From Mycobacterium sp. MFM001 (lineage in GTDB: Bacteria > Actinomycetota > Actinomycetes > Mycobacteriales > Mycobacteriaceae): a stretch of DNA of 64,000 nucleotides. The number at the start of each line of letters is the position of its first letter. The stretch's first letter is position 1. Below are positions 53,129 through 62,337 of the stretch, piece by piece. The stretch spans positions 41,110 to 105,109 of the forward strand of contig NZ_BFAB01000015.1 of assembly GCF_003402475.1 (NCBI RefSeq). Reading direction: 5' to 3'. Below the pieces are notes generated by a model that was not told the DNA's origin, did no database searches, and worked only from the letters and a program-made list of their open reading frames with translations. A program made the position numbers and the translations under genes.

Positions 53129-53929
53129 GTGAGCGAGTCCGAAAAAGAAGCCGACGCCCTCATTGAGCAGCGCGGACACACCCTGATCGTCACGATGAAC
53201 CGGCCGTCGGCGCGCAACGCGCTGAGCGGCGAAATGATGCAAATCATGGTCGAGGCGTGGGACCGCGTCGACAACGATCCCGACATCCGCTGCGCCGTCC
53301 TGACCGGGGCCGGCGGCTATTTCTGCGCCGGCATGGACCTCAAGGCAGCCACCGCCAAGCCGCCGGGCGAGTCGTTCAAGGACGGCAGCTACGACCCGTC
53401 GCGCATCGATGCGCTGCTCAAGGGGCGGCGGCTGACCAAGCCGCTGATCGCCGCCGTCGAGGGCCCGGCCATTGCCGGCGGCACCGAGATCCTGCAGGGC
53501 ACCGACATCCGGGTGGCCGGCGAGAGCGCCAAGTTCGGCATCTCGGAGGCGCGCTGGAGCCTGTATCCGATGGGCGGCTCGGCGGTGCGGCTGGTCCGGC
53601 AGATCCCCTACACCGTGGCCTGCGACCTGCTGCTGACCGGACGGCACATCACCGCCGCCGAGGCCAAGGAGATCGGGCTGATCGGACACGTCGTACCCGA
53701 CGGGCAGGCGTTGTCCAAGGCTTTGGAGATCGCCGACGTCATCTCGAACAACGGCCCGCTGGCGGTGCAGGCGATCCTGCGGTCCATCCGCGAGACCGAG
53801 GGCATGCACGAGAACGAGGCGTTCAAGATAGACACCCAGCTCGGCATCAAGGTGTTCCTGTCCGACGACGCCAAGGAAGGCCCGCGCGCGTTCAAGGAGA
53901 AGCGCGCTCCGCAGTTCCGCGGGCGGTAA
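53129..53929 (+). CDS. echA19: enoyl-CoA hydratase EchA19
   Basis: 266-residue crotonase: NRPSARNALSGEMM, the oxyanion loop YFCAGMDLKA and GPAIAGGTEILQGTD with the catalytic-region glutamate. EchA19 hydrates the unsaturated CoA ester of the sterol side chain. GTG start with AGGAAGG upstream. The C-terminus (KEKRAPQFRGR) is basic. Divergent from fadD19 under one KstR box. Confidence 0.92.
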   Translation: MSESEKEADALIEQRGHTLIVTMNRPSARNALSGEMMQIMVEAWDRVDNDPDIRCAVLTGAGGYFCAGMDLKAATAKPPGESFKDGSYDPSRIDALLKGRRLTKPLIAAVEGPAIAGGTEILQGTDIRVAGESAKFGISEARWSLYPMGGSAVRLVRQIPYTVACDLLLTGRHITAAEAKEIGLIGHVVPDGQALSKALEIADVISNNGPLAVQAILRSIRETEGMHENEAFKIDTQLGIKVFLSDDAKEGPRAFKEKRAPQFRGR

Positions 53930-53946
53930 CCCCTTTGGGGCCGAGT

Positions 53947-53998
53947 GTGCGGCCAGCCGCACGTTCGGACACCAGCGTGCGGCCAGCCGCACGTTCGG
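53947..53998. terminator. two tandem hairpin repeats between echA19 and cyp142
   Basis: A 22-bp unit is repeated exactly at 53947-53968 and 53977-53998 (30-bp period). Each begins with the self-complementary GTGCGGCCAGCCGCAC (7-bp stem, 2-nt loop) and ends GTTCGG. Lying between convergent genes, the pair most likely stops transcription from both sides; it may also be a dispersed repeat. Confidence 0.65.
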
Positions 53999-54001
53999 CG
54001 G

Positions 54002-55210
54002 TCAGGGGAGCACGGGTGCCGTCGGCGTGAAGACCACCGGCATAGATTCCAGGCCGCTGACGAAGTTGGCCGGCCGCAGCGGCAACCCGTCATCGGAGGC
54101 CAGCCGCAAATCCGGCAACCGTTGCAATACCCGCGACGTCATCAGCGAAAGCTCCAGCCGGGCAAGCTGATTGCCCAGGCAGAAGTGGGTTCCGAAGCCG
54201 AAAGCCATGTGGTTGTTGGGGTCTCGGCGGATGTCGAATTGCTCCGGGTTGTCGAACACCGACTCGTCGAAGTTGCCCGACTCGAACAGCAGCATCATCT
54301 TCTCGCCCTGACGCAACGACGTACCGTGGAATTCGGTGTCCGCCGTCAAGGTTCGGCACATGTTCTTCACCGGCGACGTCCATCGCAGCATCTCCTCGAT
54401 GGCGCCGGGCAACAGCGACGGGTCGGCCACCAGCTGCTCCCACTGGTCATGGTTGCGCAGCAGCTGCTCGGTACCACCGGACAGGGTGTGCCGAGTGGTC
54501 TCGTCGCCGCCGATCAGGATCAGCAGCGTCTCGAAGACGATCTCGTCGTCGGACATCCGCTGCCCGTCGACCTCGGCGTTCACCAGAATCGAGAACAGGT
54601 CTTCGGTGGGTTCGGACCGGCGCTGGGTGATGATGTCCTTAGTGAATTCGGTGTAGGCGGCGAAAGCGTCCATCACGGCCACGAATTCGGCCGACGTCGG
54701 ATCCAAATGCGAACTCAGCCCGGTCACCAGATCGTCGGACCACTTCAACAACATCCCGCGGTCCTCGGGCAGCACGCCCAGCATGTCGCCGATCACCGCC
54801 ATCGGCAGTGGCGCGGCGATATCGCGAACGAAGTCGCACTCGCCGCGCTCACACACGGCGTCGATCAGCGTGTCGCACAGCCGGCCAATCGAGGGCTCCT
54901 TCTCGCGCACCCTTTTACGGGTGAACCCGGCGTTGACGAGCTTGCGCCGCAACAGATGTGCGGGATCGTCCATGTCGATCATGTACGGCATACCCGGCTG
55001 GTCCGGCCGGATACCGCCGGTGGAAGAGAACAATTCGGGATTGCGCTCGGCGTCGATGATCGCCTGATACGTCGTCGCGGCGGCCAAACCGTTGCGGTCC
55101 CGGAAAACCGGTTGATTGGCCCGCATCCAGCGATACGCCTCGCGGGCTCGCCGGCCGTCGGCATAGAAAGTGCCATCGGTCAGATCAACGTCTGGAATCG
55201 TGACCGTCAT
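54002..55210 (-). CDS. cyp142: cytochrome P450 CYP142
   Basis: 402 residues: I-helix GGDETTR, K-helix EEMLRW, and the haem-binding loop FGFGTHFCLGNQLAR with the proximal cysteine. CYP142 oxidises the terminal side-chain carbon (C26) of cholesterol/cholestenone to the acid, as a partner or backup for CYP125. The frame is intact. GGAGG lies 7 nt before the ATG, which is only 16 bp from the divergent Rv3519-like start. FdxD is the likely electron donor. Confidence 0.94.
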   Translation of the reverse strand: MTVTIPDVDLTDGTFYADGRRAREAYRWMRANQPVFRDRNGLAAATTYQAIIDAERNPELFSSTGGIRPDQPGMPYMIDMDDPAHLLRRKLVNAGFTRKRVREKEPSIGRLCDTLIDAVCERGECDFVRDIAAPLPMAVIGDMLGVLPEDRGMLLKWSDDLVTGLSSHLDPTSAEFVAVMDAFAAYTEFTKDIITQRRSEPTEDLFSILVNAEVDGQRMSDDEIVFETLLILIGGDETTRHTLSGGTEQLLRNHDQWEQLVADPSLLPGAIEEMLRWTSPVKNMCRTLTADTEFHGTSLRQGEKMMLLFESGNFDESVFDNPEQFDIRRDPNNHMAFGFGTHFCLGNQLARLELSLMTSRVLQRLPDLRLASDDGLPLRPANFVSGLESMPVVFTPTAPVLP

Positions 55211-55226
55211 CTACTAACCTCCAGAT

Positions 55227-55949
55227 ATGCCTGAATCACAACACACCATCGCCGGGACCGTGCTGACCATGCCGGTCCGGGTTCGAAAGGCTGACGTACA
55301 TACCGCGATGTTCTCGGTGGACGCCGAGGCGGCGCAGCGGCTCATCGACTACAGCGGTCTGCGGGTCTGTCAGCACCGACCCGGCAGGGCTGTGGTCAAC
55401 CTGATGCTGGCCCGCTACATCGACGGCGATCTCGGGCAGTACCACGAATTCGGCACCGCCGTGATGGTCAACCCGCCGGGCTCGACGGCTGGCGGCTGGC
55501 GGGCTTTCAAGGATGCCGCGGCGTTCATCCACCACCTGCCGGTGGACCAATCCTTCACCCTGGAGGCAGGCCGAACCATTTGGGGTTTCCCAAAGATCAT
55601 GGCGGACTTCACCGTTCGCGAGGGACGCACGTTTGCGTTCGACGTCAGCGCCGAGGGTTCGCACATCGCCGGCATCGACTTCGGCCGCGGCCTGCCGGTG
55701 CCGTCGATCTTCACGTCGCGCGGGCAGGTGCTCAAGACCTACACCTACGCCGACGGCACCACCCGCGAGGTGCCGTGGGAGATGAAGGTCAGCGGGCTGC
55801 GCGGCCGGCCCGGCGGAGCGACGGTGCGGCTCGGCGATCACCCCTACGCCAAGGAGCTGGCGTCGCTGGGCCTGCCGAAGCGCGCGATGGTGTCCGGGTC
55901 GGTCGCCAACGTGGAAATGTCGTTCGGCGACGCCCACCCGCTCACCTGA
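55227..55949 (+). CDS. acetoacetate decarboxylase-like protein (Rv3519 homologue)
   Basis: 240 residues with the acetoacetate-decarboxylase fold: YHEFGTAVMVNPPG, the Schiff-base lysine in WGFPKIMADF and the C-terminal strand SGSVANVEMSFGDA. The catalytic lysine is present, so a decarboxylase, aldolase or dehydratase reaction via an imine is possible. No Shine-Dalgarno is seen before the ATG at 55227; an ATG at 55269 is an alternative. Its place in steroid degradation is not established. Confidence 0.8.
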   Translation: MPESQHTIAGTVLTMPVRVRKADVHTAMFSVDAEAAQRLIDYSGLRVCQHRPGRAVVNLMLARYIDGDLGQYHEFGTAVMVNPPGSTAGGWRAFKDAAAFIHHLPVDQSFTLEAGRTIWGFPKIMADFTVREGRTFAFDVSAEGSHIAGIDFGRGLPVPSIFTSRGQVLKTYTYADGTTREVPWEMKVSGLRGRPGGATVRLGDHPYAKELASLGLPKRAMVSGSVANVEMSFGDAHPLT

Positions 55950-55964
55950 CCGGGTTCGATTGCC

Positions 55965-56015
55965 CGGCTCCTCCTCATCGCGCTGCGCGCTCTGCATCGT
56001 CGCCGGGCGGGCCAT
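55965..56015 (-). repeat. MIRU-like element, inverted copy
   Basis: On the minus strand the sequence from ATG 56015 encodes MARPATMQSAQRDEEE, nearly the same short frame (TMQSAKRDEEE) as in the element between ltp4 and ltp3. It shares GACGATGCAGAGCGCG and GCGATGAGGAGGAG with it. It lies between the convergent Rv3519-like and Rv3520c-like genes, not in a gene junction, so no coupling role is possible here. Confidence 0.6.
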
Positions 56016-56025
56016 CCCGCCAATT

Positions 56026-56039
56026 TAGAACGTGTTCTA
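56026..56039. promoter_or_regulatory. KstR box in a convergent intergenic region
   Basis: TAGAACGTGTTCTA is a perfect, fully palindromic KstR box. It is 3' of both neighbouring genes (Rv3519-like on plus, Rv3520c-like on minus), 16 bp past the latter's stop. No gene start lies within reach that I can support. Confidence 0.75.
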
Positions 56040-56054
56040 GTCGGACCGCAACGG

Positions 56055-57095
56055 TCAGATCAGCGAGGCGAGCTCGCGAATCTGCTCGGTGCTGCGACCG
56101 GACACCACCATCATGGTCACGCCGGCGGCCTCCCACGCCTTGATCTGCTCACGCACGTAATCCAGGTCGCCGACGATCGCGGCGTCGTCGATGACTTCGT
56201 CCGGGATGATCTCCGCGGCTCGTTCTTTGCCGTCCTTGCGTCCACTGCGGAAGAGCCTGGTGACCTCGTCGACGACCTCGGCGTAGCCCATCCGGCGGTA
56301 CACGTCGGCGTGGAAGTTGGTGTCTTCGGCACCCATCCCGCCCATGTAGAGCGCGATATACGGCTTCATGGCGGCGAAGGCAGCGGCGCGGTCATTGGTG
56401 ATGACGATGTTGGCCGTCGCGCAGACCTCGAAGTCCTCGCGGCTGCGCCGCGCCCCGGGCCGAGCGAACCCCTCGTCGAGCCATTCGTTGTACATGCCGG
56501 CCAGCCGCGGCGTGTAGAAGATCGGCAGCCAGCCGTCGCAGATCTCGGCGGCCAGCGCGACGTTCTTCGGGCCTTCGGCACCCAACAGGATCGGGATGTC
56601 GGCCCGCAGCGGATGAGTGATTGGCTTCAATGCTTTGCCCAAACCCGTTGTGCCGTCGGTGGTTAACGGCAGCGGGTAGTGCGGGCCGTCGCTGGTCACC
56701 GGCTTCTCTCGGGCCAGGACCTGGCGCACGATGTCGATGTACTCGCGGGTGCGGGCCAGCGGCTTGGGAAAGCGCTGGCCGTACCAGCCCTCGACCACCT
56801 GCGGGCCGGAGACCCCGAGGCCCAGCATGTGCCGGCCACCGCTCAGATGATCCAAAGTCAGCGCGGCCATCGCGCACGCTGTCGGGGTGCGCGCGGACAG
56901 CTGCACGACCGACGTGCCCAGCCGCACGCGTCGGGTCGACGCTCCCCACCAGGCCAACGGGGTGTAGGCGTCCGACCCCCACGCTTCTGCGGTGAACACC
57001 GCGTCGAAGCCGGCCTCTTCGGCCGCGGCCACCAGTTCACCGGCGTTCTCCGGCGGCTGAGCGCCCCAATATCCCAGTTGCAGTCCCAGCTTCAT
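56055..57095 (-). CDS. F420-dependent luciferase-like oxidoreductase (Rv3520c homologue)
   Basis: 346-residue TIM-barrel protein of the luciferase-like monooxygenase family: MKLGLQLGYWG, EEAGFDAVFTAEAWGSDAYTPL, RVRLGTSVVQLSARTP, RHMLGLGVSGPQVVEGWYG, LLGAEGPKNVALAAE. The pattern is that of mycobacterial F420 enzymes. Divergent from the Rv3521-like gene with a KstR box between, so it belongs to the sterol regulon; the substrate is unknown. Confidence 0.87.
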   Translation of the reverse strand: MKLGLQLGYWGAQPPENAGELVAAAEEAGFDAVFTAEAWGSDAYTPLAWWGASTRRVRLGTSVVQLSARTPTACAMAALTLDHLSGGRHMLGLGVSGPQVVEGWYGQRFPKPLARTREYIDIVRQVLAREKPVTSDGPHYPLPLTTDGTTGLGKALKPITHPLRADIPILLGAEGPKNVALAAEICDGWLPIFYTPRLAGMYNEWLDEGFARPGARRSREDFEVCATANIVITNDRAAAFAAMKPYIALYMGGMGAEDTNFHADVYRRMGYAEVVDEVTRLFRSGRKDGKERAAEIIPDEVIDDAAIVGDLDYVREQIKAWEAAGVTMMVVSGRSTEQIRELASLI

Positions 57096-57118
57096 CTCCG
57101 GCTCCTTGCTCAGATTCT

Positions 57119-57132
57119 TAGAACCTGTTCTA
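57119..57132. promoter_or_regulatory. KstR box between Rv3520c-like and Rv3521-like genes
   Basis: TAGAACCTGTTCTA, a perfect match to TnnAACnnGTTnnA, 24 bp upstream of the Rv3520c-like start and 10 bp upstream of the Rv3521-like GTG. It can repress both divergent operons. Confidence 0.82.
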
Positions 57133-57141
57133 CTCGAAGGC

Positions 57142-58131
57142 GTGACACCTAGTTCAACTCGCCCACCGCTGATCGAACACCCGGAGCCGCCCCTCTCGGC
57201 GCCGCTGACGCTGTCGTTCGACTACACCCGTTCGGTCGGTCCCACCCTGGGCAAATTCTTCACTGCCCTTCGTGAACGCCGCATCCTCGGGGTGCGCGGA
57301 ACCGATGGCCGGGTGCATGTGCCGCCGGCCGAATACGACCCGGTCAGCTACGAACCGCTGGGCGAGATGGTACCGGTGGCGGCCACCGGCACCGTCGAGT
57401 CCTGGACGTGGCAGCCCCAGCCGCTGGAGGGTCAGCCGCTGGACCGCCCGTTCGCCTGGGCACTGATCAAGCTCGACGGCGCCGACACCCCGCTGCTGCA
57501 CGCCGTCGATGCCGGCACGCCCGACGCGATCAATCGCGGCACCCGGGTGCACGTGCACTGGGCCGACGAGCCTGCTGGCGCCATCACCGACATCGCGTAC
57601 TTCGCGCTGGGTGACGAAGCCGAACCAGAGGGCCAATCCGACGACCGCGACCCGGTGACGATCATCGAGACACCGATCAGCCTGACGATCCAGCACAGTG
57701 CGTCACAGCCGGAAAGCGCCTATCTGCGCGCGCTTCAGGAAGGCAAGCTGCTGGGCGCCCGCACCGGCGAGGCCGGCAAGGTGTATTTCCCGGCACGCGA
57801 GGCCGACCCGGCAACCGGTGTGGCGCTCGACAATTACGTCGAGCTGCCGGACAAGGGCACGGTGACGACGTTCGCCATCATCAACATCCCGTTCGCGGGC
57901 CAGCGCATCAAGCCGCCGTATGTGGCGGCCTACGTGCTGCTCGACGGGGCCGATATTCCGTTCCTGCACTTGGTTACCGACATCGACGCGTCCGAGGTGC
58001 GGATGGGCATGCGGGTCGAGGCGGTGTGGCGGCCCCGCGAGGAATGGGGTCTGGGCATCGACAACATCTCGCATTTCCGGCCCACTGGCGAACCGGACGC
58101 CGACTACGACACCTACAAGCACCACCTGTAA
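57142..58131 (+). CDS. tandem DUF35/OB-fold protein (Rv3521 homologue), probable aldolase partner
   Basis: 329 residues from a GTG only 10 bp after the KstR box, with no room for a normal ribosome-binding site, so probably leaderless. Two homologous DUF35-type halves: FFTALRERRILGVRGTDGRVHVPP...EYDP (about 35-160) and YLRALQEGKLLGARTGEAGKVYFPAREADP (about 190-320), each with an OB-fold C-terminal part. The cysteines of the DUF35 zinc ribbon are absent in both. Such proteins form complexes with thiolase-fold aldolases (as ChsH2 with Ltp2), and ltp4 and ltp3 follow at once. Confidence 0.85.
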   Translation: MTPSSTRPPLIEHPEPPLSAPLTLSFDYTRSVGPTLGKFFTALRERRILGVRGTDGRVHVPPAEYDPVSYEPLGEMVPVAATGTVESWTWQPQPLEGQPLDRPFAWALIKLDGADTPLLHAVDAGTPDAINRGTRVHVHWADEPAGAITDIAYFALGDEAEPEGQSDDRDPVTIIETPISLTIQHSASQPESAYLRALQEGKLLGARTGEAGKVYFPAREADPATGVALDNYVELPDKGTVTTFAIINIPFAGQRIKPPYVAAYVLLDGADIPFLHLVTDIDASEVRMGMRVEAVWRPREEWGLGIDNISHFRPTGEPDADYDTYKHHL

Positions 58132-58139
58132 AGGCTGTT

Positions 58140-59201
58140 ATGAGTACTCGTGATGTAGCCGTGGTGGGGTTCGCCCACGCCCCGCACGTACGCCGCACCG
58201 ACGGCACCACCAACGGCGTCGAAATGCTGATGCCGTGCTTCGCCGAGCTCTACGACGAGCTCGGCATCACCAAAGCCGATATCGGGTTCTGGTGTTCGGG
58301 CTCCTCGGATTACCTTGCCGGACGGGCGTTCTCGTTCATCTCGGCGATCGACTCGATTGGCGCGGTACCGCCCATCAACGAGTCGCATGTCGAGATGGAC
58401 GCCGCATGGGCTTTGTATGAGGCCTACATCAAGCTGTTGACCGGTGAGGTCGACACTGCGCTCGTGTACGGGTTCGGCAAGTCCTCGGCAGGCGTGTTAC
58501 GCCGCATCCTGTCGCGGCAGACCGACCCGTACACCGTGGCGCCGTTGTGGCCGGACTCGGTGTCGATGGCCGGGCTGCAGGCCCGCTTCGGGCTGGACGC
58601 CGGCAAGTGGACCGCCGAGCAGATGGCGCAGGTGGCGCTGGACTCGTTCGCCCACGCCGAGCGCACCGACTCGGAGAAGCCGGCCAAGAGCATCGACGAG
58701 CTGCTTGCCCGGCCGTTCTTCGCCGATCCGCTGCGCCGCCACGACATTGCGCCGATCACCGACGGCGCCGCCGCGATCGTGCTGGCCGCCGACGGCCGAG
58801 CTCGCGAACTGCGCGAAAACCCGGCCTGGATCACCGGTTTCGACCATCGCATCGAGACGCCGGTGCTGGGCGCGCGTGAGCTGACCACCTCCCCGTCGAC
58901 GGCGACGTCGGCGCAGACGGCAACCGGCGGCGACGTCGCCTCGATCGACGTCGCGGAAATCCATGCGCCGTTCACCCACCAGCACCTGATCCTCACCGAG
59001 GCGATCGGATTGGGCTCGTCGACGCGGGTCAACCCGTCTGGCGGCGCGCTGGCGGCCAACCCGATGTTCGTCGCCGGCCTGGAGCGCATCGGCTTTGCCG
59101 CGCAGCACATCTGGGACGGCTCCGCGCAGCGGGTGCTGGCCCATGCCACCAGCGGGCCTGCGCTGCAACAGAATCTGGTCGCGGTTATGGAGGCACGATG
59201 A
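58140..59201 (+). CDS. ltp4: thiolase-fold sterol-CoA aldolase/lipid-transfer protein Ltp4
   Basis: 353 residues from ATG 58140, 8 bp after the DUF35 gene. SCP2-thiolase fold: DVAVVGFAHAPH, ELGITKADIGFWCSGSSDY, and C-terminal AEIHAPFTHQHLI, NPSGGALAANP. The position of the thiolase nucleophile cysteine is occupied by the segment ESHVEMDAAWA without Cys, so Claisen thiolysis is unlikely and a retro-aldol role, as shown for Ltp2, is more fitting. Coupled through a MIRU-like element to ltp3. Confidence 0.88.
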   Translation: MSTRDVAVVGFAHAPHVRRTDGTTNGVEMLMPCFAELYDELGITKADIGFWCSGSSDYLAGRAFSFISAIDSIGAVPPINESHVEMDAAWALYEAYIKLLTGEVDTALVYGFGKSSAGVLRRILSRQTDPYTVAPLWPDSVSMAGLQARFGLDAGKWTAEQMAQVALDSFAHAERTDSEKPAKSIDELLARPFFADPLRRHDIAPITDGAAAIVLAADGRARELRENPAWITGFDHRIETPVLGARELTTSPSTATSAQTATGGDVASIDVAEIHAPFTHQHLILTEAIGLGSSTRVNPSGGALAANPMFVAGLERIGFAAQHIWDGSAQRVLAHATSGPALQQNLVAVMEAR

Positions 59202-59253
59202 CCGCGCCGACGACGATGCAGAGCGCGAAGCGCGATGAGGAGGAGTGGCGCTG

Positions 59254-59254
<1 letters not shown>
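59198..59254 (+). repeat. MIRU-like element coupling ltp4 to ltp3
   Basis: A 53-bp insert (59201-59253) carries an 18-codon frame whose ATG (59198) overlaps the ltp4 TGA as ATGA and whose TGA (59252-59254) overlaps the ltp3 ATG as TGATG. It contains GACGATGCAGAGCGCG and GATGAGGAGGAG, as in mycobacterial interspersed repetitive units from memory. The GAGGAGGA doubles as the ltp3 ribosome-binding site. A related inverted copy is at 55965-56015. Confidence 0.75.
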
Positions 59255-60419
<1,165 letters not shown>

Positions 60420-60423
<4 letters not shown>

Positions 60424-61301
60424 AGTACACCTGCAGCATCGCGATGGGCCCGATCGACCAGTTGACCGAGCTGGCCACGGCCGCCGAAGAGGCCGGCTTC
60501 GACGCGATCGCGCTGCCGGATTCGCTGTTCTACATGGAAAAGGCGGCCGCGGATTACCCGTACACGCCGGACGGCTCGCGGATGTGGGACGAGAACACCC
60601 CCTGGGTGGACCCGCTGATCGCCGCCGCGGCGATGGGCGCGGTCACGTCGACGCTGCGCTTCTACACCAACGTGATGAAGCTGGGTTCCCGCAACCCGCT
60701 GCTGCTCGCCCGCCAGGTTGGCTCAGTGGCCAACCTGACGGGTAACCGCTTCGGCTTCGGCGTCGGAATCGGCTGGGCACCCGAGGAATTCGAGTGGTGC
60801 GGGGTACCGTATGCGCGGCGCGGCGCTCGCGTCGACGAAATGATCGAGGTCATCAAGCTGGTGCTCGGCGGCGGGATGGTCGAATTCCACGGCGAATTCT
60901 TCGATTTCGACCGACTGCAGATGAGCCCCGCCCCGTCGGAACCCGTGCCGTTCTACGTCGGCGGGCACACCGACGTCGCACTCAAGCGCGCCGCCCGGGT
61001 CGGCGACGGCTGGACCAGCGCGATGATGACCGGCGACCAGCTGGCCGACACCATCGGAAAGCTCAACGCTTTGCGGGCCGAATACGGCCGCGCCGACCAG
61101 CCGTTCGAATACCAGGCGGTGTGCGTCGACAAGTTCGGCGTCGACGGGCATCGGCAGCTGGCCGAGATCGGTGTCACCGACAACATCGTGATCCCCTGGC
61201 TGATGGACGGGTTGGGCTTCGACGCGCCGCTGGAAAAGAAGAAGGACTCGCTGAAGCGCTTCGCCGACACCTATATCCACTCGGGATGGCAAAACAAATG
61301 A
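60420..61301 (+). CDS. F420-dependent luciferase-like oxidoreductase
   Basis: 293 residues, ATG overlapping the ltp3 stop (ATGA). TIM-barrel luciferase-like family: MKYTCSIAMGPIDQLTELA, AEEAGFDAIALPDSLF, GNRFGFGVGIGWAPEEFEW and VPFYVGGHTDVALKRAARVGDGW. It has the look of the THMPT-reductase/F420 group. The operon places it in sterol-CoA degradation. I do not recall it at this place in M. tuberculosis, so it may be an addition or have been lost there. Confidence 0.84.
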
Positions 61302-61705
61302 CCGACAACGCGGCTCACGAAGCCGGAAAGCGTTCCCGCGAAGCGGTAATCGCGCGTGACAAAGACGCGTGGCTTTCGGTGTTCGCCGACGACGCGATCG
61401 TCGAGGACCCGATCGGGCCGTCGCATTTCGACCCGGAAGGCAAAGGCCACCGCGGCCGCGACGCGATCTCGGCGTTCTGGGACAAGGCGATTGCACCGAC
61501 GGACAAGATCGAGTTCAACTTCGTCGACACCTTCCAGTGCGGCAACGAGGAAGCCAACGTCGGCAACATCGTGATCACGACGGCCGGCTATCAGGTCACC
61601 GCCGAAGGAGTGTTCACCTACAGGGCCGACGACGACGGCAGGTTGGTGGCACTGCGGGCTTACTGGGAAGTCGACCGCGCGACCGCGACCGCCCGCAAGA
61701 TCTAA
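61298..61705 (+). CDS. ketosteroid-isomerase-like NTF2-fold protein
   Basis: 135 residues from an ATG overlapping the previous TGA. SnoaL/ketosteroid-isomerase fold: SREAVIARDKDAWLSVFADDAIVEDPIG, HRGRDAISAFWDKAI, and C-terminal LVALRAYWEVDRA. An acidic residue pair (D32, D37 region) sits where the isomerase has its base. As last gene of the Rv3521-ltp operon it may isomerise or dehydrate a steroid-CoA intermediate. It ends 0 bp from the 3' end region of the convergent gene (4-bp overlap). Confidence 0.78.
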   Translation: MTDNAAHEAGKRSREAVIARDKDAWLSVFADDAIVEDPIGPSHFDPEGKGHRGRDAISAFWDKAIAPTDKIEFNFVDTFQCGNEEANVGNIVITTAGYQVTAEGVFTYRADDDGRLVALRAYWEVDRATATARKI

Positions 61706-62226
61706 AGCGGCTCCAGGCCGGTCAGATAGCGCCGGGCCAAGTCTTGGTACGCCTGCGGATTGACGTTCACCCAGGTTTCGGCGCCGGTCCCGGCGATCGG
61801 CCCCTTGACGGTGGCCGGCGCCCCGACCACCAGCACCTCTTCCGGGATTTTCGTGCCGGCCACCACCAGCGCGCCCGCCGCTATCAGGCTGCGCGCCCCG
61901 ATCACCGCGCCGTCGAGCACGGTGGCGTGGTTGGCGATCAACGCCTCCGCGCCGACGTGCACCCCGTGGATGGTGCACATGTGCGCGACGGTCGCTCCGG
62001 GGCCGATGTCGACGGGAATGCCCGGCGGTGCGTGCAACACCGACCCGTCCTGCACGTTGGCGCCCTCACGCACGATGACGGGCGCATAGTCGCCGCGCAA
62101 CACGGCGTTGAACCACACCGAAGCCCCGGCCTCGACGGTGACGTCGCCGATCAGCGTGGCGGTAGGGGCGACGAACGCGGTCGGGTCGACCTTCGGCGAC
62201 CGGCCCTCGAATGCGAATAGCGGCAT
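61702..62226 (-). CDS. gamma-carbonic-anhydrase-like hexapeptide-repeat protein (Rv3525c homologue)
   Basis: 174 residues of left-handed beta-helix repeats (PTATLIGDVTVEAGASVW, VIGARSLIAAGALVVAGT). Zinc ligands of gamma-class carbonic anhydrases appear as H65, H82 and H87 (LHAPPG; AHMCTIH). The catalytic Glu residues of the Cam enzyme are not obvious, so the real reaction may differ. From memory it matches Rv3525c in size and position. Divergent from kshA. Confidence 0.85.
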   Translation of the reverse strand: MPLFAFEGRSPKVDPTAFVAPTATLIGDVTVEAGASVWFNAVLRGDYAPVIVREGANVQDGSVLHAPPGIPVDIGPGATVAHMCTIHGVHVGAEALIANHATVLDGAVIGARSLIAAGALVVAGTKIPEEVLVVGAPATVKGPIAGTGAETWVNVNPQAYQDLARRYLTGLEPL

Positions 62227-62297
62227 CGTTCAGATATACCGCAGCACGGGTAATCGCAGACAGGCGCGGCCGTCGTTGCGCGATCCGGCGGAAAAAC

Positions 62298-62311
62298 TGT
62301 AACGTGTTCTA
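62298..62311. promoter_or_regulatory. KstR box upstream of kshA
   Basis: TGTAACGTGTTCTA, a perfect KstR match identical to the distal mce4 box, 26 bp before the kshA ATG and 71 bp before the divergent gamma-carbonic-anhydrase-like start. Confidence 0.83.
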
Positions 62312-62337
62312 GTTAGAGACATCGAGTTGGAGGCGTC

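Noticed and set aside
53060..53992. Upstream extension of the fadD19 frame to 855 residues
   Set aside because: It crosses the KstR box and lies antisense to echA19; the GTG at 53059 gives the family length.
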